Below, piece by piece: positions 25,844 through 35,039 of a stretch of 64,000 nucleotides of DNA (positions within the stretch are counted from its first letter, which is position 1; each line of letters begins with the position of its first letter). The notes beneath the pieces are model-generated. The model saw only the letters and a program-made list of their open reading frames with translations. It had not been told where the DNA came from and ran no database searches. This stretch comes from Amycolatopsis sp. 2-15 (lineage in GTDB: Bacteria > Actinomycetota > Actinomycetes > Mycobacteriales > Pseudonocardiaceae). The DNA is taken from assembly GCF_030285625.1 (NCBI RefSeq), contig NZ_CP127294.1, positions 1,746,001 to 1,810,000 on the forward strand, given 5' to 3'. The translations under genes and the position numbers were made by a program.

Positions 25844-26440
25844 GTGTCCCGATTCTCGCGTTCCCGTTCCGCCGCCTCCGAGGGGCACGCGGTCAACGGC
25901 TTCGCCCGCAAGCTGGACGTCGGCAAGCTCACGCCCGCGCAGTTCGTGCAGGTCCTGGAAACCTTGCACATGCTCGGAAACGCGGGCGCCGGCATCGAAC
26001 TGAGCAGCCTGACCACCCAGGCCCTGGTCGACGTCGTCCACCGCGCCTCCCGCGACCAACTCAAAGCGCTCGCCGACCACCCCGAGTTACGCGCGGTCTT
26101 CCTCGACGAAATTTTCCGCAGAATGTCCGAGCATTTCCGCGCCGACCGCGCCCGCCACGTCGACTTCGTCGTTTCCTGGCGCTTTTCCGGCGGCACCGGC
26201 GCCGACGGCTACGACCGCTTCCAAACCGTCATCGAATCCGGCGCGTGCGTCTCCAGCACCGACCTGTCCCGCACCCCGGACACCACCCTCACCCTCTCGG
26301 TCGACGACTTCATCCGCATGGCCACCGGCACCTCCGCCCCCGCGGCGATGTTCGTGACGGGCCGCGTGAAGGTCAAGGGCGAGTACGCGCCGGCGGTGCG
26401 GTTTTCGAGCTACTTCGACATCCCGAAGCCCAGCTGGTGA
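25844..26440 (+). CDS. SCP2-like protein, tandem paralogue, 198 aa
   Basis: Same architecture as the preceding gene with shared landmarks LDEIFRRM, VSWRFSGGTGADGYDRF, TLTLSVDDFIRMATG and FVTGRVKVKGEYAPA. The pair clearly arose by tandem duplication. The GTG start is 19 bases after the upstream stop. Only seven bases separate its stop from the end of the convergent defence operon, so this gene marks the left border of the island. Confidence 0.83.
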   Translation: MSRFSRSRSAASEGHAVNGFARKLDVGKLTPAQFVQVLETLHMLGNAGAGIELSSLTTQALVDVVHRASRDQLKALADHPELRAVFLDEIFRRMSEHFRADRARHVDFVVSWRFSGGTGADGYDRFQTVIESGACVSSTDLSRTPDTTLTLSVDDFIRMATGTSAPAAMFVTGRVKVKGEYAPAVRFSSYFDIPKPSW

Positions 26441-26447
26441 GTAGCCG

Positions 26448-27227
26448 TCAACTGAGCGCGTGTCGGGGTCCGCGGTCCGCGGTGAACGCGTGGAGCGAAT
26501 CGCGCGCGGCGCGGCGCACTTCGATGGCGAGTTGCTCGTCTTCGAGAGTCTCGAAGGACATGAAGGCACCGAGCCGGAGCAAGCGCTTGAGGAAGTCCTT
26601 GAGCAGATCGGTTTCGTTCACTCCGGCGGTGTCGATCTCGTGCCACACCCGGAGGATCGAGCGCACCAGCTGGGGGCTGCCGCCGAGTGATCGCCGGCGC
26701 GCGTAGATCTGGTCGAACGCAGCTTCTCCGAGGATTCTCAGGGCCGCGTACGGCTTGGCGCCGTCGGGGTCGTGGACCAGGTGCGCACGCCACCAGAGGC
26801 GGCCGAACACATGCCGCGTGAGGTCTTTGGCCAAGAAACGCTCGTCGGTCCGCTTCTCGAACCGCCAGAAGGAGATGTCCGGCAGCACGACGAGCGCGAG
26901 GAACGCCCAGATGTCCCGTGCGGCTGCTTCCGCAGGCGCCAGCCCCAGCGTCCGGTGCAACAGCTCCGCGACTTTCCGATCGAAGTCCGTTCGATCGTTC
27001 GTCGTCGATCGGCCCGGGAATCCCGCCTCGCGCGCCGCGACGACGATGGTCTGACGGAGTTTCTCGAGGTCCTTCTCCCGGACGCGGTCACCGCCTGTCG
27101 CGGCGTAGACGGCGGAGTCGTGGCGCAGCGCGACCTGCTGTTCGAGCTCCTCGATCGTCAGCGACTTGTACTGGTCGTACAACGCTTGCGCCTGGCGGGG
27201 CAGCAAGCGCGGGAACAGGACGCTCAT
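26448..27227 (-). CDS. DUF6339-like protein, last gene of the Z1 operon, 259 aa
   Basis: Soluble helical protein beginning MSVLFPRLLPRQAQALYDQY. A central aromatic segment reads DIWAFLALVVLPDISFWRFE, and a C-terminal helical half includes QLVRSILRVWHEIDTAG. This pattern fits the DUF6339 family, which I recall beside Z1-type defence genes; I did not verify it. The start codon shares one base with the upstream stop (TGATG). No catalytic motif visible. The role within the system is unknown. Confidence 0.72.
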   Translation of the reverse strand: MSVLFPRLLPRQAQALYDQYKSLTIEELEQQVALRHDSAVYAATGGDRVREKDLEKLRQTIVVAAREAGFPGRSTTNDRTDFDRKVAELLHRTLGLAPAEAAARDIWAFLALVVLPDISFWRFEKRTDERFLAKDLTRHVFGRLWWRAHLVHDPDGAKPYAALRILGEAAFDQIYARRRSLGGSPQLVRSILRVWHEIDTAGVNETDLLKDFLKRLLRLGAFMSFETLEDEQLAIEVRRAARDSLHAFTADRGPRHALS

Positions 27228-28123
27228 CAGGACTCCTCGAAGATCCGAACGGCGTGCTGCAGCTCGGTGGCGAACGTGGTCGGTGACTGGTCCCGGGTCC
27301 GGCGCAGGTGGGTCACGCTCTGGCCGGGGAAGAACCGCGCGACGAGAGCCTGCAGCGTGCTGCCGATGCTTTCCTCACCGTAGTCGGCCTCCAGACTGAA
27401 GTCCTGGTCCTGAAGCGCGTATTCGATCAGCGTGCGTGCGACGTCAGTGTGGACCGTGGAGAGCACCACGCGATCCACGGCCCGCGGCTTGGCCGCGTTC
27501 CGCAGGGCGTCGACGAGTACCTGTTTGCGTTCGTTCACCAGCAGGAGCAGCGCGCCCATGGTGGCCGTCTCGAAGTCACCGCCGATTTCCACGTGCCAGC
27601 CGGCGCCTTGGGGGTACTGGGTCTTGGAGAAATCGACCACAGCGATCGGGAAGAGCGGTGCGTCGCCCTGGAGGCGCGTGCTGTAGTCACTCGACCACAG
27701 GATGGAGCCGGCCCGTCGGGGCGAGGCCAGGGCGCCGGCCTCGGAGTATTCGGCGAGCACCAACGTCGTTTCCAGCTTGAGCACGCCGCCGAGCTGGATT
27801 CCCTGCAGCACCGCGCCGAGCTCCACGTTGGCGATACCCGACTCGGGAAGGGTGATGCGGTCACCGGCGGCTTTCAGCCCTGACCCGGATGCGGTCCAGA
27901 CCATGGCCAGCGTGAGCTTCGCCGAGGGCGGGAGGCCGGTGGCCTGCCGCACGAGACCCACGTCGACGGTGACCGACTGCCGCAACGAGAGGTCCGTCCG
28001 GTAGTCCCAGTCCGGCAAGGCGTCCGGCAACTCAGTCGGGACGTCGTCGATGAGCCACTGCCACGGTCCGGGAACGACCGAGCCATACGGTGCCGTGCGG
28101 TACGGCGGAGCCTGGGTGCTCAT
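27227..28123 (-). CDS. Hypothetical beta-rich protein of the Z1 operon, 298 aa
   Basis: No family recognised. Mixed but mainly beta-strand-like protein with GIANVELGAVLQGIQLGGVLKLETTLVL in the middle (quoted in parts: LGAVLQGIQ, LKLETTLVL) and a helical C-terminus ending VTHLRRTRDQSPTTF. No signal peptide or membrane helix. Both its start and its stop overlap neighbouring genes (4 bases with the GHKL gene, 1 base with the DUF6339 gene), so it is a structural member of the operon. It could be a scaffold or DNA-binding subunit. Confidence 0.72.
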   Translation of the reverse strand: MSTQAPPYRTAPYGSVVPGPWQWLIDDVPTELPDALPDWDYRTDLSLRQSVTVDVGLVRQATGLPPSAKLTLAMVWTASGSGLKAAGDRITLPESGIANVELGAVLQGIQLGGVLKLETTLVLAEYSEAGALASPRRAGSILWSSDYSTRLQGDAPLFPIAVVDFSKTQYPQGAGWHVEIGGDFETATMGALLLLVNERKQVLVDALRNAAKPRAVDRVVLSTVHTDVARTLIEYALQDQDFSLEADYGEESIGSTLQALVARFFPGQSVTHLRRTRDQSPTTFATELQHAVRIFEES

Positions 28124-30054
28124 CGAAGCGCCTCCTCACGCCGGGCGGTCACCGTGATCTCGGTAGTCGTGTCCGGTGCCGGTCGGACCAAGACGCGCCA
28201 TACGTCGTCGCTGCCTTCGAGGACTTGGCTCGGCTCGGTGCGAAGCGCACCGTCCGGACCTTCCCAACCGAAGAACTGCGGTTCGTCGGCTCCCCGCGGC
28301 GGATCAGTTTCGCGACTGCTGGTGCCGGCCAACGCGACACCGAGATCGGCGACGCACCGATGCAGGCCGGGTGTGGCGATCCGGAACGCCTGGATCAACA
28401 CGAGGTGCCCGGCTCGGATCTCGTAAGACGGCGAATCGAGGTACTCCACCCGGGGCCGCCGTCCGTTCGACGAGCCGGGCTCAGGATCGACGCCCGGACC
28501 CTGTGTCGAGCTCGCCCCGGCGTCTCCGCCTGCACCGGAGTCGAACAGGTCGCCGGAACGCTGGGAGGCGCCGGTCTCGGCGGCGGGAGCGACCGGCTTG
28601 AACTCCTGTCGATAGTCGGACGCGCCGCCGATGCCCCAGGAGCCCGCGACGAGGTCCGAGAAGGTGCGGCTGGCTGCGCCCAAAGCGATCTCGGACGATC
28701 CTGTCTTGACACGGCCGTCCACATCGATCAGTTCTTCGACGTGTTCCTTGATGCGCGTGAAAGTCGTCTTGACGAAAGTCTTGTCTCGTCCTTCGAGGGA
28801 CTGCCAGTGCCAGGCGTCGTGCGTCGGCGGTTCGGAGGCGGCGAAGGCGCTGTCGAGCTCGGCGTCGGCACGGAAGACACCGGCGTACGACACGTATTCC
28901 GCAGGTGGCTTGGGACCGGCGTGATAGGTGACCACCAACTCCGCGGTCCGCATCAGGCAGACGTGGTGCACGGTGCTGCCGATGCCCGCGGCCACACCGG
29001 CCGGAGTTTCGGCGAACGGCGAAACGAAGCGCTTCTCGAGCCCCAGGTTGCCGAGCTTCGCCTTGGGGTTGTAGCAGCGCAGTTCCTTGTGGTCCGCGTC
29101 CGACTGCATCGCCTCGTGCGCCGCGACGAACATGTCCAGTGGCGTGGTCTCGCGGGGATCCGGGACAGGCACAGTGATTCCGTCGCACTGCACCGAGAAC
29201 CGCATCGGAGGAATGCCACCGTCGGATCCGGTCAGCATCTTCGGCCAGAGGTTCCAGGCGATCGTCTCGGCGAGGTACTCCCCGGCCTCCTGGATTTCCC
29301 GCTCACCGAGGTCGGGGTCGATGACGACGACGGTCGTACCGGTCTCCTGACTGCCGAAGGCGCGCAGCCCCAGTCGTTCCGCGACGGCGTCGGCTTCCGC
29401 ACCGACGAGTGGCTCGACCACGCCGTCCGCAGAGGCAGCGCCCCACCAGTGGCGACCGGTGTACCGCCGTCCGGACAGACCTTCGCCCTCCGCATAGCTC
29501 TTCCAGAGCGCACAGCCCATCAACCGCGTCTCGAACCCGCCCGGGACCTTGCATCGCGTGTGGACGAGCACGGTCCCGGGCTTGCTCAGGAGATAGAAGA
29601 TACCTTTGCCGAAGCCGTAGGTACCGCCGCCGAGCTCTGTGTCCCGCGGCTCGCCGATGTTCCGGATGAAGGACACGAAGTCGTGGTTCTCGACCACCGC
29701 GTTGTCCGCGCGGGTCGGGCCGCCCAGGCCGGTCGTTCCGCGGTCCGAGACCGTCAGGACGCGGATCGCCGGGCTCGAGATCGCCTGCCGGAGCGGCAGG
29801 TTCTCGTGGGCGGGGACGCGTCGGGTGAGCAGTTCCCGCCACGCCGGCGCGTGCGCCGGGCTCACGACCTTCAGGTCGAGGTGGTAGTCGACCGTGGTGT
29901 CGCCGGTTCGCGCATCCCAGCTGTTCTGGGCGGACTCGCGCACGAGGATCGTCAGCAGGTCCAGCTCGGGCCTGCCGAGCTGGTTGCGGATCCCCTCGGC
30001 TGCGCTCGCGCCTTCGGGCGGGAACGTCTGGGAGTGCCAGGCTGGTTCGGTCAC
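28120..30054 (-). CDS. GHKL-type ATPase (MutL/MORC-like) of the Z1 operon, 644 aa
   Basis: The Bergerat fold is clear. The N box RESAQNSWDAR has Glu40, Asn44 and Asp47; the G1 box VSDRGTTGLGGP is near 103; the glycine lid GGGTYGFGKG is near 143. A strand carrying GTTVVVIDPDLGE follows. The C-terminal 200 residues have a low-complexity Ser/Gly/Pro linker (about 495-535) and a beta-rich end. MORC/MutL-like GHKL ATPases act as ATP-gated DNA clamps in restriction-linked systems. The GTG start overlaps the nuclease gene's stop as GTGA. Probably the ATP switch of the system. Confidence 0.85.
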   Translation of the reverse strand: MTEPAWHSQTFPPEGASAAEGIRNQLGRPELDLLTILVRESAQNSWDARTGDTTVDYHLDLKVVSPAHAPAWRELLTRRVPAHENLPLRQAISSPAIRVLTVSDRGTTGLGGPTRADNAVVENHDFVSFIRNIGEPRDTELGGGTYGFGKGIFYLLSKPGTVLVHTRCKVPGGFETRLMGCALWKSYAEGEGLSGRRYTGRHWWGAASADGVVEPLVGAEADAVAERLGLRAFGSQETGTTVVVIDPDLGEREIQEAGEYLAETIAWNLWPKMLTGSDGGIPPMRFSVQCDGITVPVPDPRETTPLDMFVAAHEAMQSDADHKELRCYNPKAKLGNLGLEKRFVSPFAETPAGVAAGIGSTVHHVCLMRTAELVVTYHAGPKPPAEYVSYAGVFRADAELDSAFAASEPPTHDAWHWQSLEGRDKTFVKTTFTRIKEHVEELIDVDGRVKTGSSEIALGAASRTFSDLVAGSWGIGGASDYRQEFKPVAPAAETGASQRSGDLFDSGAGGDAGASSTQGPGVDPEPGSSNGRRPRVEYLDSPSYEIRAGHLVLIQAFRIATPGLHRCVADLGVALAGTSSRETDPPRGADEPQFFGWEGPDGALRTEPSQVLEGSDDVWRVLVRPAPDTTTEITVTARREEALR

Positions 30055-31052
30055 TTGTTCTCCTGGGTGATCCGAATGATCCGATCGCGGATGCCGGGGT
30101 CGTCCGTGACCTGCGGCTGCTGTTGATCGAGGTCGAGGGTGTAGTCGAGATCGGAGATCCCCGCCGGCGCCGACGAAGGGTCAATGCGCGGGAAGTCTTC
30201 GCCGACCTCGTACCAGCGTTGTTCGCGAACGGTGAAGTGCACTTCCCGGTAGAGGTCCGCGTCGGCCGGGCGGTAGCCGGCTTCGGCGAGCTTGAAGAGC
30301 AGCGCGTTGTCGTCGTCGCCGGCCCGGCGCGCATCCTCGACCAGATCGGCGATCGTCCGACCCTGCTCCGCAACTCGTTCGAGCCGGACCCACACCAGGT
30401 CGAGGTCTCCGTGCGGCGGGGGCAGGAGCTGCTCGACGCCGTGGATGCGGACCTTCCGGTCGGTCGTGGCGGTGGAGGTCTTCACCTCGATGCCCTGCGT
30501 CCCGACCAGGAAGTCGTGTCGGTGGCCGGAGGGGCCCGTCCAGAAGTCGACCGCCGTGCTCTCTCCGGCGAGCAACTCGTTGAGCACCACGAGTTCGCCG
30601 AATAGCCCTGCCAGCCGGTCGGCGGTCAGCGGTGCCGGCGAATGCTGGAACAGGGCCCGCCACCGGGCCAGGACCGTGTAGAGCGCTTTCAGCGGTCGCT
30701 CGGGCGCTTCTTCGACGGCGGCCAGGATGTCGGCGACGAGGCCGGTGAACACCTCGTCGAGATCCCTGCGGAGGCAACCGAGATCGGCGTACCGCTCGTA
30801 GACTTCGCCGTTCTCGAGCGGCCGTTCGCGAACCGTCAGCGCAGCTCCACCTCGGTCCGGCCGGACGTGCTGGTGCGCGGTCAACGGCACGAGCACATGG
30901 CGGTTTCCCACGTGGTCCACGGCCGCGAGTACCGGGCCCAGCGGCGTCGCCACCGGGAGATCGGATGTGCGCACGTGCTCCGGGCCGGACACGTGCTTCT
31001 CTTCGAGGTGTTCCCAATGGTCGTCGACGACCTTCCGCAACAGTGCGGACAT
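30051..31052 (-). CDS. PD-(D/E)XK nuclease-like protein, 333 aa
   Basis: Restriction-endonuclease-fold protein of the kind usually named PD-(D/E)XK motif protein. Glu153 lies in LAGLFGELVVLNELL, Asp180 in GHRHDFLV and the pair Glu189-x-Lys191 in GIEVKTST, giving the full E...D...ExK active site. It likely cuts DNA when released by the ATPases of the operon. The ATG at 31052 shares a base with the Z1 stop codon (TGATG). Confidence 0.85.
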   Translation of the reverse strand: MSALLRKVVDDHWEHLEEKHVSGPEHVRTSDLPVATPLGPVLAAVDHVGNRHVLVPLTAHQHVRPDRGGAALTVRERPLENGEVYERYADLGCLRRDLDEVFTGLVADILAAVEEAPERPLKALYTVLARWRALFQHSPAPLTADRLAGLFGELVVLNELLAGESTAVDFWTGPSGHRHDFLVGTQGIEVKTSTATTDRKVRIHGVEQLLPPPHGDLDLVWVRLERVAEQGRTIADLVEDARRAGDDDNALLFKLAEAGYRPADADLYREVHFTVREQRWYEVGEDFPRIDPSSAPAGISDLDYTLDLDQQQPQVTDDPGIRDRIIRITQENK

Positions 31053-33634
31053 CAGTCGTCCACCGCGTCGAGGGCGCTCAGGTCTTCCTCTTCGATGCGG
31101 ACCTTCGACAGGTTCGTGGCCACGTACTGCCACTCGACCGTCGAATCCGTCGACGAGGGCGCGGGGAAGACGAGCCCGACGCCGATGACATCGGCCGCCG
31201 CGTTCAGCGCGCGGCGAGGGACGCGGGCTTCAGCCTTCGATTCCTTCGGCTGGGAGTCCTTGTCGATCGCGTAGAGCGCCAGCAATGCGGTCTCGGGGCT
31301 TTGCTGCAGTCGGAGCGCAAAAATCATCTGCTCGGTCAACTCACCACGTACCGACGAAGTGTCAAGATCGATTGCAGCGTCTCGACGGCTCATGAGCGTC
31401 TTGATGTCGACAGAGGTGGGGTCGTCGCCCTCCAACGCTGAACGGGTGACCATGCGAACGGTGAAGTGGTCGGCAAAAGTGAACGCCTTTGGGGTAGAGC
31501 CCTTGCCCGCCGACCCACCGATCAGTGCGATGTTCCACCTTCGCAGCGCCCCCGACTTGCCGATGCGCTTGGCGATGTACTCGGTCAGCAGCTTCGAGTC
31601 GCACTCCTGCGACCTTGCGTCGAACTGGTACTCGCGGAGGAAATCGGTCACAAGGTCGTGTGGAACTCCGCGGACAAGATGATTTCCGTCGGTCACCGAC
31701 GTGTCGGGGCCGGCCTCCAGCGCGGCCTTCTCGACCAGCTTACGAGCTGCCGCCTGGTTGGTGGCAAGCCACTCGTGGTCGGTGTGGAAGTACCGGGTCT
31801 GAACCCGCTTGCCGCCGTACGCCGACGCGGACGGCACCGCGTTGGTCATCTTGGCGGCAGCCGTCACGCGCAACGATGGGTGAGTGCGCAGGCGGACGGC
31901 GAATGTCGTCGGCGTCTTGTCCTCGACCATGTAGACGTCGATGTCACGGCGCATCTCGCTCTCGACCGTCGCGATGTGGCGGAACCAGTCGCGCAGCTCG
32001 TCGGTCATCCAGATCCGGGGTAGATCGGCGTAGCCGTTGCGGAAGCCGAACCACCGCCCCATCTGCAGCAGCGTGTCGTACGCGGACACCGAACGCACGA
32101 AGAAACTCACGGTCAGACCCTCGAGCGTGAGGCCTCGGGAGAGGGTGTTGCCGCCGACCGCGATCGCGACGACCGAGCCGTTCTCGTAGTCCAGACGGTC
32201 CTTGCTGCCCGAGTTGTCCATGATGATCCGGCAGTCGTGCAGCACGCCGGGCAGCAGCGGCACCAGCTCGTCGAACGGTACTTGCTGCTCGCCGAACAAT
32301 TCTGCCGGCACCCTCGAAGTTTCCTTCTCCCAGAGCTCGCGCAGTTCGTCGAGAAGCCGGGTGTCGCCCCCGCGGAGCAGCGTTTCGTTCTCGTCGCGGA
32401 GCTTGGCCAGCGGGCGCTCGAAGCTGTTGTGGACCGCGGTGTTGACGCTGGTGTGCACCAGCATCGTGGAGTGCGGGTTGCCCGTCTTGCGAATTCGGCG
32501 CGCAGCGGTGCTGAGCCAGAAGTAGCGGATCGCGGTGCGCAGCGATTCTGTGATGATCGGGTGGAAGCCGTCGGCGTCGGCGCGCGAGCTCGGGCGCACC
32601 AGGTCCACTTCGGAGTCGGGGACCTCGCGGATCATGTCGTACCCGTCGAAGACGTCCTCGGGGTCTTCCCCGTCCATCACGTCTCGGCCGAACAGCACCT
32701 CGGTGCCGAAATGTCCCTGCGGTTTGGGCAGGTTGACGATGAAGTGCTCGGGGTAGAGGTTCTGGGCCGACGGATCGATCAGGAGGTTCGCGAACGGAGT
32801 CGCGGTGTAGCCCACGTACGCGGATTTCGGTAGCCGGCCGAGGATCTCGATGATGAGCGGGTTGATCGTTTCGGTGGCGACCGTGGCCTGGTCGGCCTCG
32901 TCGTCGATGATCAATGCAGGACAGTCGGCCAAGTACTCCGAGGCCGTTTCGAGCCACGCCGAGAACTTTTCGAGGACTCGGGGGTTCTTCTTGATCACGC
33001 ACAGGACGTACTGCTTGCTGCTGTCGGCCAAGTAGGACGCGGCGTTGGCGGGTGGCGTGAAGTCCTTGTCCGGGTCGGTTAGCTGGTGCCACCGTGAGGG
33101 GTTCGGCTTTACCAGCTGCTCGACGAGCCGAAGCTGAGTCTGCCTGCGCAAACCGTTGTGGATGCCGGCGAGGACAATGAAGAGCTTGTAGCCGCGGTCA
33201 GCCGCTTTCGCCGCAACGGCGGTGAAGTTGGTGGTCTTGCCCGACTGGACGTAGCCGACGACCAGACCCTTGGTCGAAAACGTCCGCTCCCGCGGATGGC
33301 TCAGCAGCGACACCACCTTGGTCGAGGCGCCGTCGAGGTCTTCGAGACTCTTGTCCGACCAGCCCGAGTCCCGCAACAGATCTTCCAGCGCCGGCCAGCA
33401 CCGGTCCTTCGGCCGCGGACCCGTATACCAGGTAAGCCGGTTGTCGACGACGACGCTTCGCGGTTCTTCCCGCTCCCTGACTCTGATCGTCTCCTGCTCG
33501 TGTCGTTCGGCGATCTGCTGCAGGAGGTCCTCGGGAGCTCCGACCAGCTCCATCCTCTTGAGCGCGCTCTCCGGGGTGCCCGTGTCCACCAGGTCGAGGA
33601 ACGTCGCGTACTGCTGGTCGAACTTGTCGGTCAC
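31052..33634 (-). CDS. Z1-domain superfamily II ATPase/helicase, first gene of the defence operon, 860 aa
   Basis: Walker A GYVQSGKT is at residues 127-134, a DEAD-type Walker B (IIDDEAD) at 242-248 and motif III-like GYTATPFAN at 275-283. The Z1 hallmarks SRGLTLEG (499-506) and QMGRWFGFRNGY (524-535) supply motifs V and VI with the arginine finger. Z1 proteins occur in restriction-like defence operons with MutL/MORC-type ATPases. The GTG start at 33634 lies behind GGAGG. Expected to translocate on or unwind DNA and license the nuclease. Confidence 0.92.
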   Translation of the reverse strand: MTDKFDQQYATFLDLVDTGTPESALKRMELVGAPEDLLQQIAERHEQETIRVREREEPRSVVVDNRLTWYTGPRPKDRCWPALEDLLRDSGWSDKSLEDLDGASTKVVSLLSHPRERTFSTKGLVVGYVQSGKTTNFTAVAAKAADRGYKLFIVLAGIHNGLRRQTQLRLVEQLVKPNPSRWHQLTDPDKDFTPPANAASYLADSSKQYVLCVIKKNPRVLEKFSAWLETASEYLADCPALIIDDEADQATVATETINPLIIEILGRLPKSAYVGYTATPFANLLIDPSAQNLYPEHFIVNLPKPQGHFGTEVLFGRDVMDGEDPEDVFDGYDMIREVPDSEVDLVRPSSRADADGFHPIITESLRTAIRYFWLSTAARRIRKTGNPHSTMLVHTSVNTAVHNSFERPLAKLRDENETLLRGGDTRLLDELRELWEKETSRVPAELFGEQQVPFDELVPLLPGVLHDCRIIMDNSGSKDRLDYENGSVVAIAVGGNTLSRGLTLEGLTVSFFVRSVSAYDTLLQMGRWFGFRNGYADLPRIWMTDELRDWFRHIATVESEMRRDIDVYMVEDKTPTTFAVRLRTHPSLRVTAAAKMTNAVPSASAYGGKRVQTRYFHTDHEWLATNQAAARKLVEKAALEAGPDTSVTDGNHLVRGVPHDLVTDFLREYQFDARSQECDSKLLTEYIAKRIGKSGALRRWNIALIGGSAGKGSTPKAFTFADHFTVRMVTRSALEGDDPTSVDIKTLMSRRDAAIDLDTSSVRGELTEQMIFALRLQQSPETALLALYAIDKDSQPKESKAEARVPRRALNAAADVIGVGLVFPAPSSTDSTVEWQYVATNLSKVRIEEEDLSALDAVDD

Positions 33635-33732
33635 CGATCCTCCATCTGCGTGTCCGGTCGCGCCGACGGTCCGCGCCGACTTGATCCACGGTAGGACCTG
33701 TCGGCGGCCCCGTCAGGAATGTTCGAAGAGCG

Positions 33733-33747
33733 ACCCCTGACAGGGGT
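33733..33747. promoter_or_regulatory. Palindrome in the divergent Z1/methyltransferase promoter region
   Basis: ACCCCT-GAC-AGGGGT within the 290-bp gap 33635-33924, which must contain the promoters of both divergent units. Candidate operator for coordinated control; no controller gene lies beside it. Confidence 0.4.
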
Positions 33748-33924
33748 GGCGCCCTTCGCAACGCAACGCGCTCCGTGACGGGTCGTCGCACGGGCGGCCG
33801 CCTTTGTTACTCCGTGTGGTCACGAACGTGTCACGCCGGCATGAGCGCGGAGTGAAGCACTGGCCGGCGTGTCGGGTTCGGCACTCGTTCGAACTGTCGT
33901 ACCCGGCTTATAGACTTCCGTCTC

Positions 33925-35039
33925 ATGACCGACGGACAGCCGCCCTCGCCTTCGTCTGAGCAGGTCGAGATGGTGGACCTCTTCGCCGGTCCTGGTGGTC
34001 TCGACGTAGCCGCGCACTGGTTGAACGTCACTGTGGCCGGCGTCGAATGGGACGACGACGCTTGCGCCACTCGCAAGAGCGCCGGCCTGCTCACCAAGCA
34101 GTGCGACGTGCGCGAATCGAAGCCTGCCAACTACCCGCAGGCCCGAGTGTTGACCGGCGGGCCGCCCTGTCAGACGTACACCGTGGCAGGGAACGGCAAG
34201 GGGCGGAAGGCGCTCGACCAGGTCCTGTCGTTCGTTCGCCAGATCGGTGACGGCAAAGATGTGACTCGCGAGCTCGAAACATTGGACGACGAGCGCACCG
34301 GTCTGGTCCTGGTGCCACTCAGATGGGCCCTTGATGCCGGTGTCCCCTACGACGCGATCGTGCTCGAGCAGGTCCCGGCGGTGCTGCCCGTGTGGATGGC
34401 TTTCGCCGATGTGTTGAGGAAACGCGACTACAGTGTCGCCTGCGGGATCCTTCACACCGAGGAGTTCGGCGTTCCACAAACCCGTCGCAGGGCGATCATG
34501 ATCGCGCAGCTGAACGGCGAGGCGAAACTGCCCCAGCCCACCCACCGGCGCTTTTACAAGGGCAAAGCCCGCGGGGAAGGCGATCAGCGCCTGCGTCAGT
34601 GGAAGACCATGGGCGAGGCGCTCGGCTGGTCGGAGCAGTTCAAAGTCGTGTCCAACTACGGGACAGGCGGCGATCCGAAGTTGCGGGGGAGAGGCTGTCG
34701 ACTCAGCCTGCCTTCACCGTCACTGGAAAGGTCTCACGCAACCGTCTGGTCGGCCGGGGCAAGGGACTGCCGGAACGCTTCACCGATCACGAAGCAGGCA
34801 AGCTGCAGACCTTCCCCTATGACTACCCGTGGTCGGGGCGTGGCGTCGCTCAGCAGATCGGTAACGCGATCCCCCCGCGGCTGGCAGCCCACGTTCTTGC
34901 GGCCGCGCTGGACAAGGATCTCGACGACGCGGTGCTGGATTGGTGCGTCAAGCAGAGTTGGAAGGAAACCCGTAAGGGCGTTGAAGGCTTGGCCAAGGAC
35001 CGGGCTAAGGCTTCGAGCGCCGGTCGCGGACTGTGGTGA
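33925..35039 (+). pseudogene. DNA cytosine-5 methyltransferase with a frameshift
   Basis: C5-methyltransferase: motif I VDLFAGPGGLD, motif IV GGPPCQTYTVAG with the catalytic Cys, motif VI-like VLEQVP, motif VIII GVPQTRRRAIMIA, and motif X QQIGNAIPPRLAAHVLAAAL. Motifs I-VIII are read from ATG 33925. After the run of five G at 34685-34689 the matching sequence continues in another frame (ERLSTQPAFTVTGKVS ... motif X) to a stop at 35037-35039. One extra G would restore an intact protein of about 371 aa. The break may be mutation, phase variation or a base-calling error. It overlaps the convergent vsr gene by 35 bp. It would protect self DNA from the neighbouring system. Confidence 0.88.
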
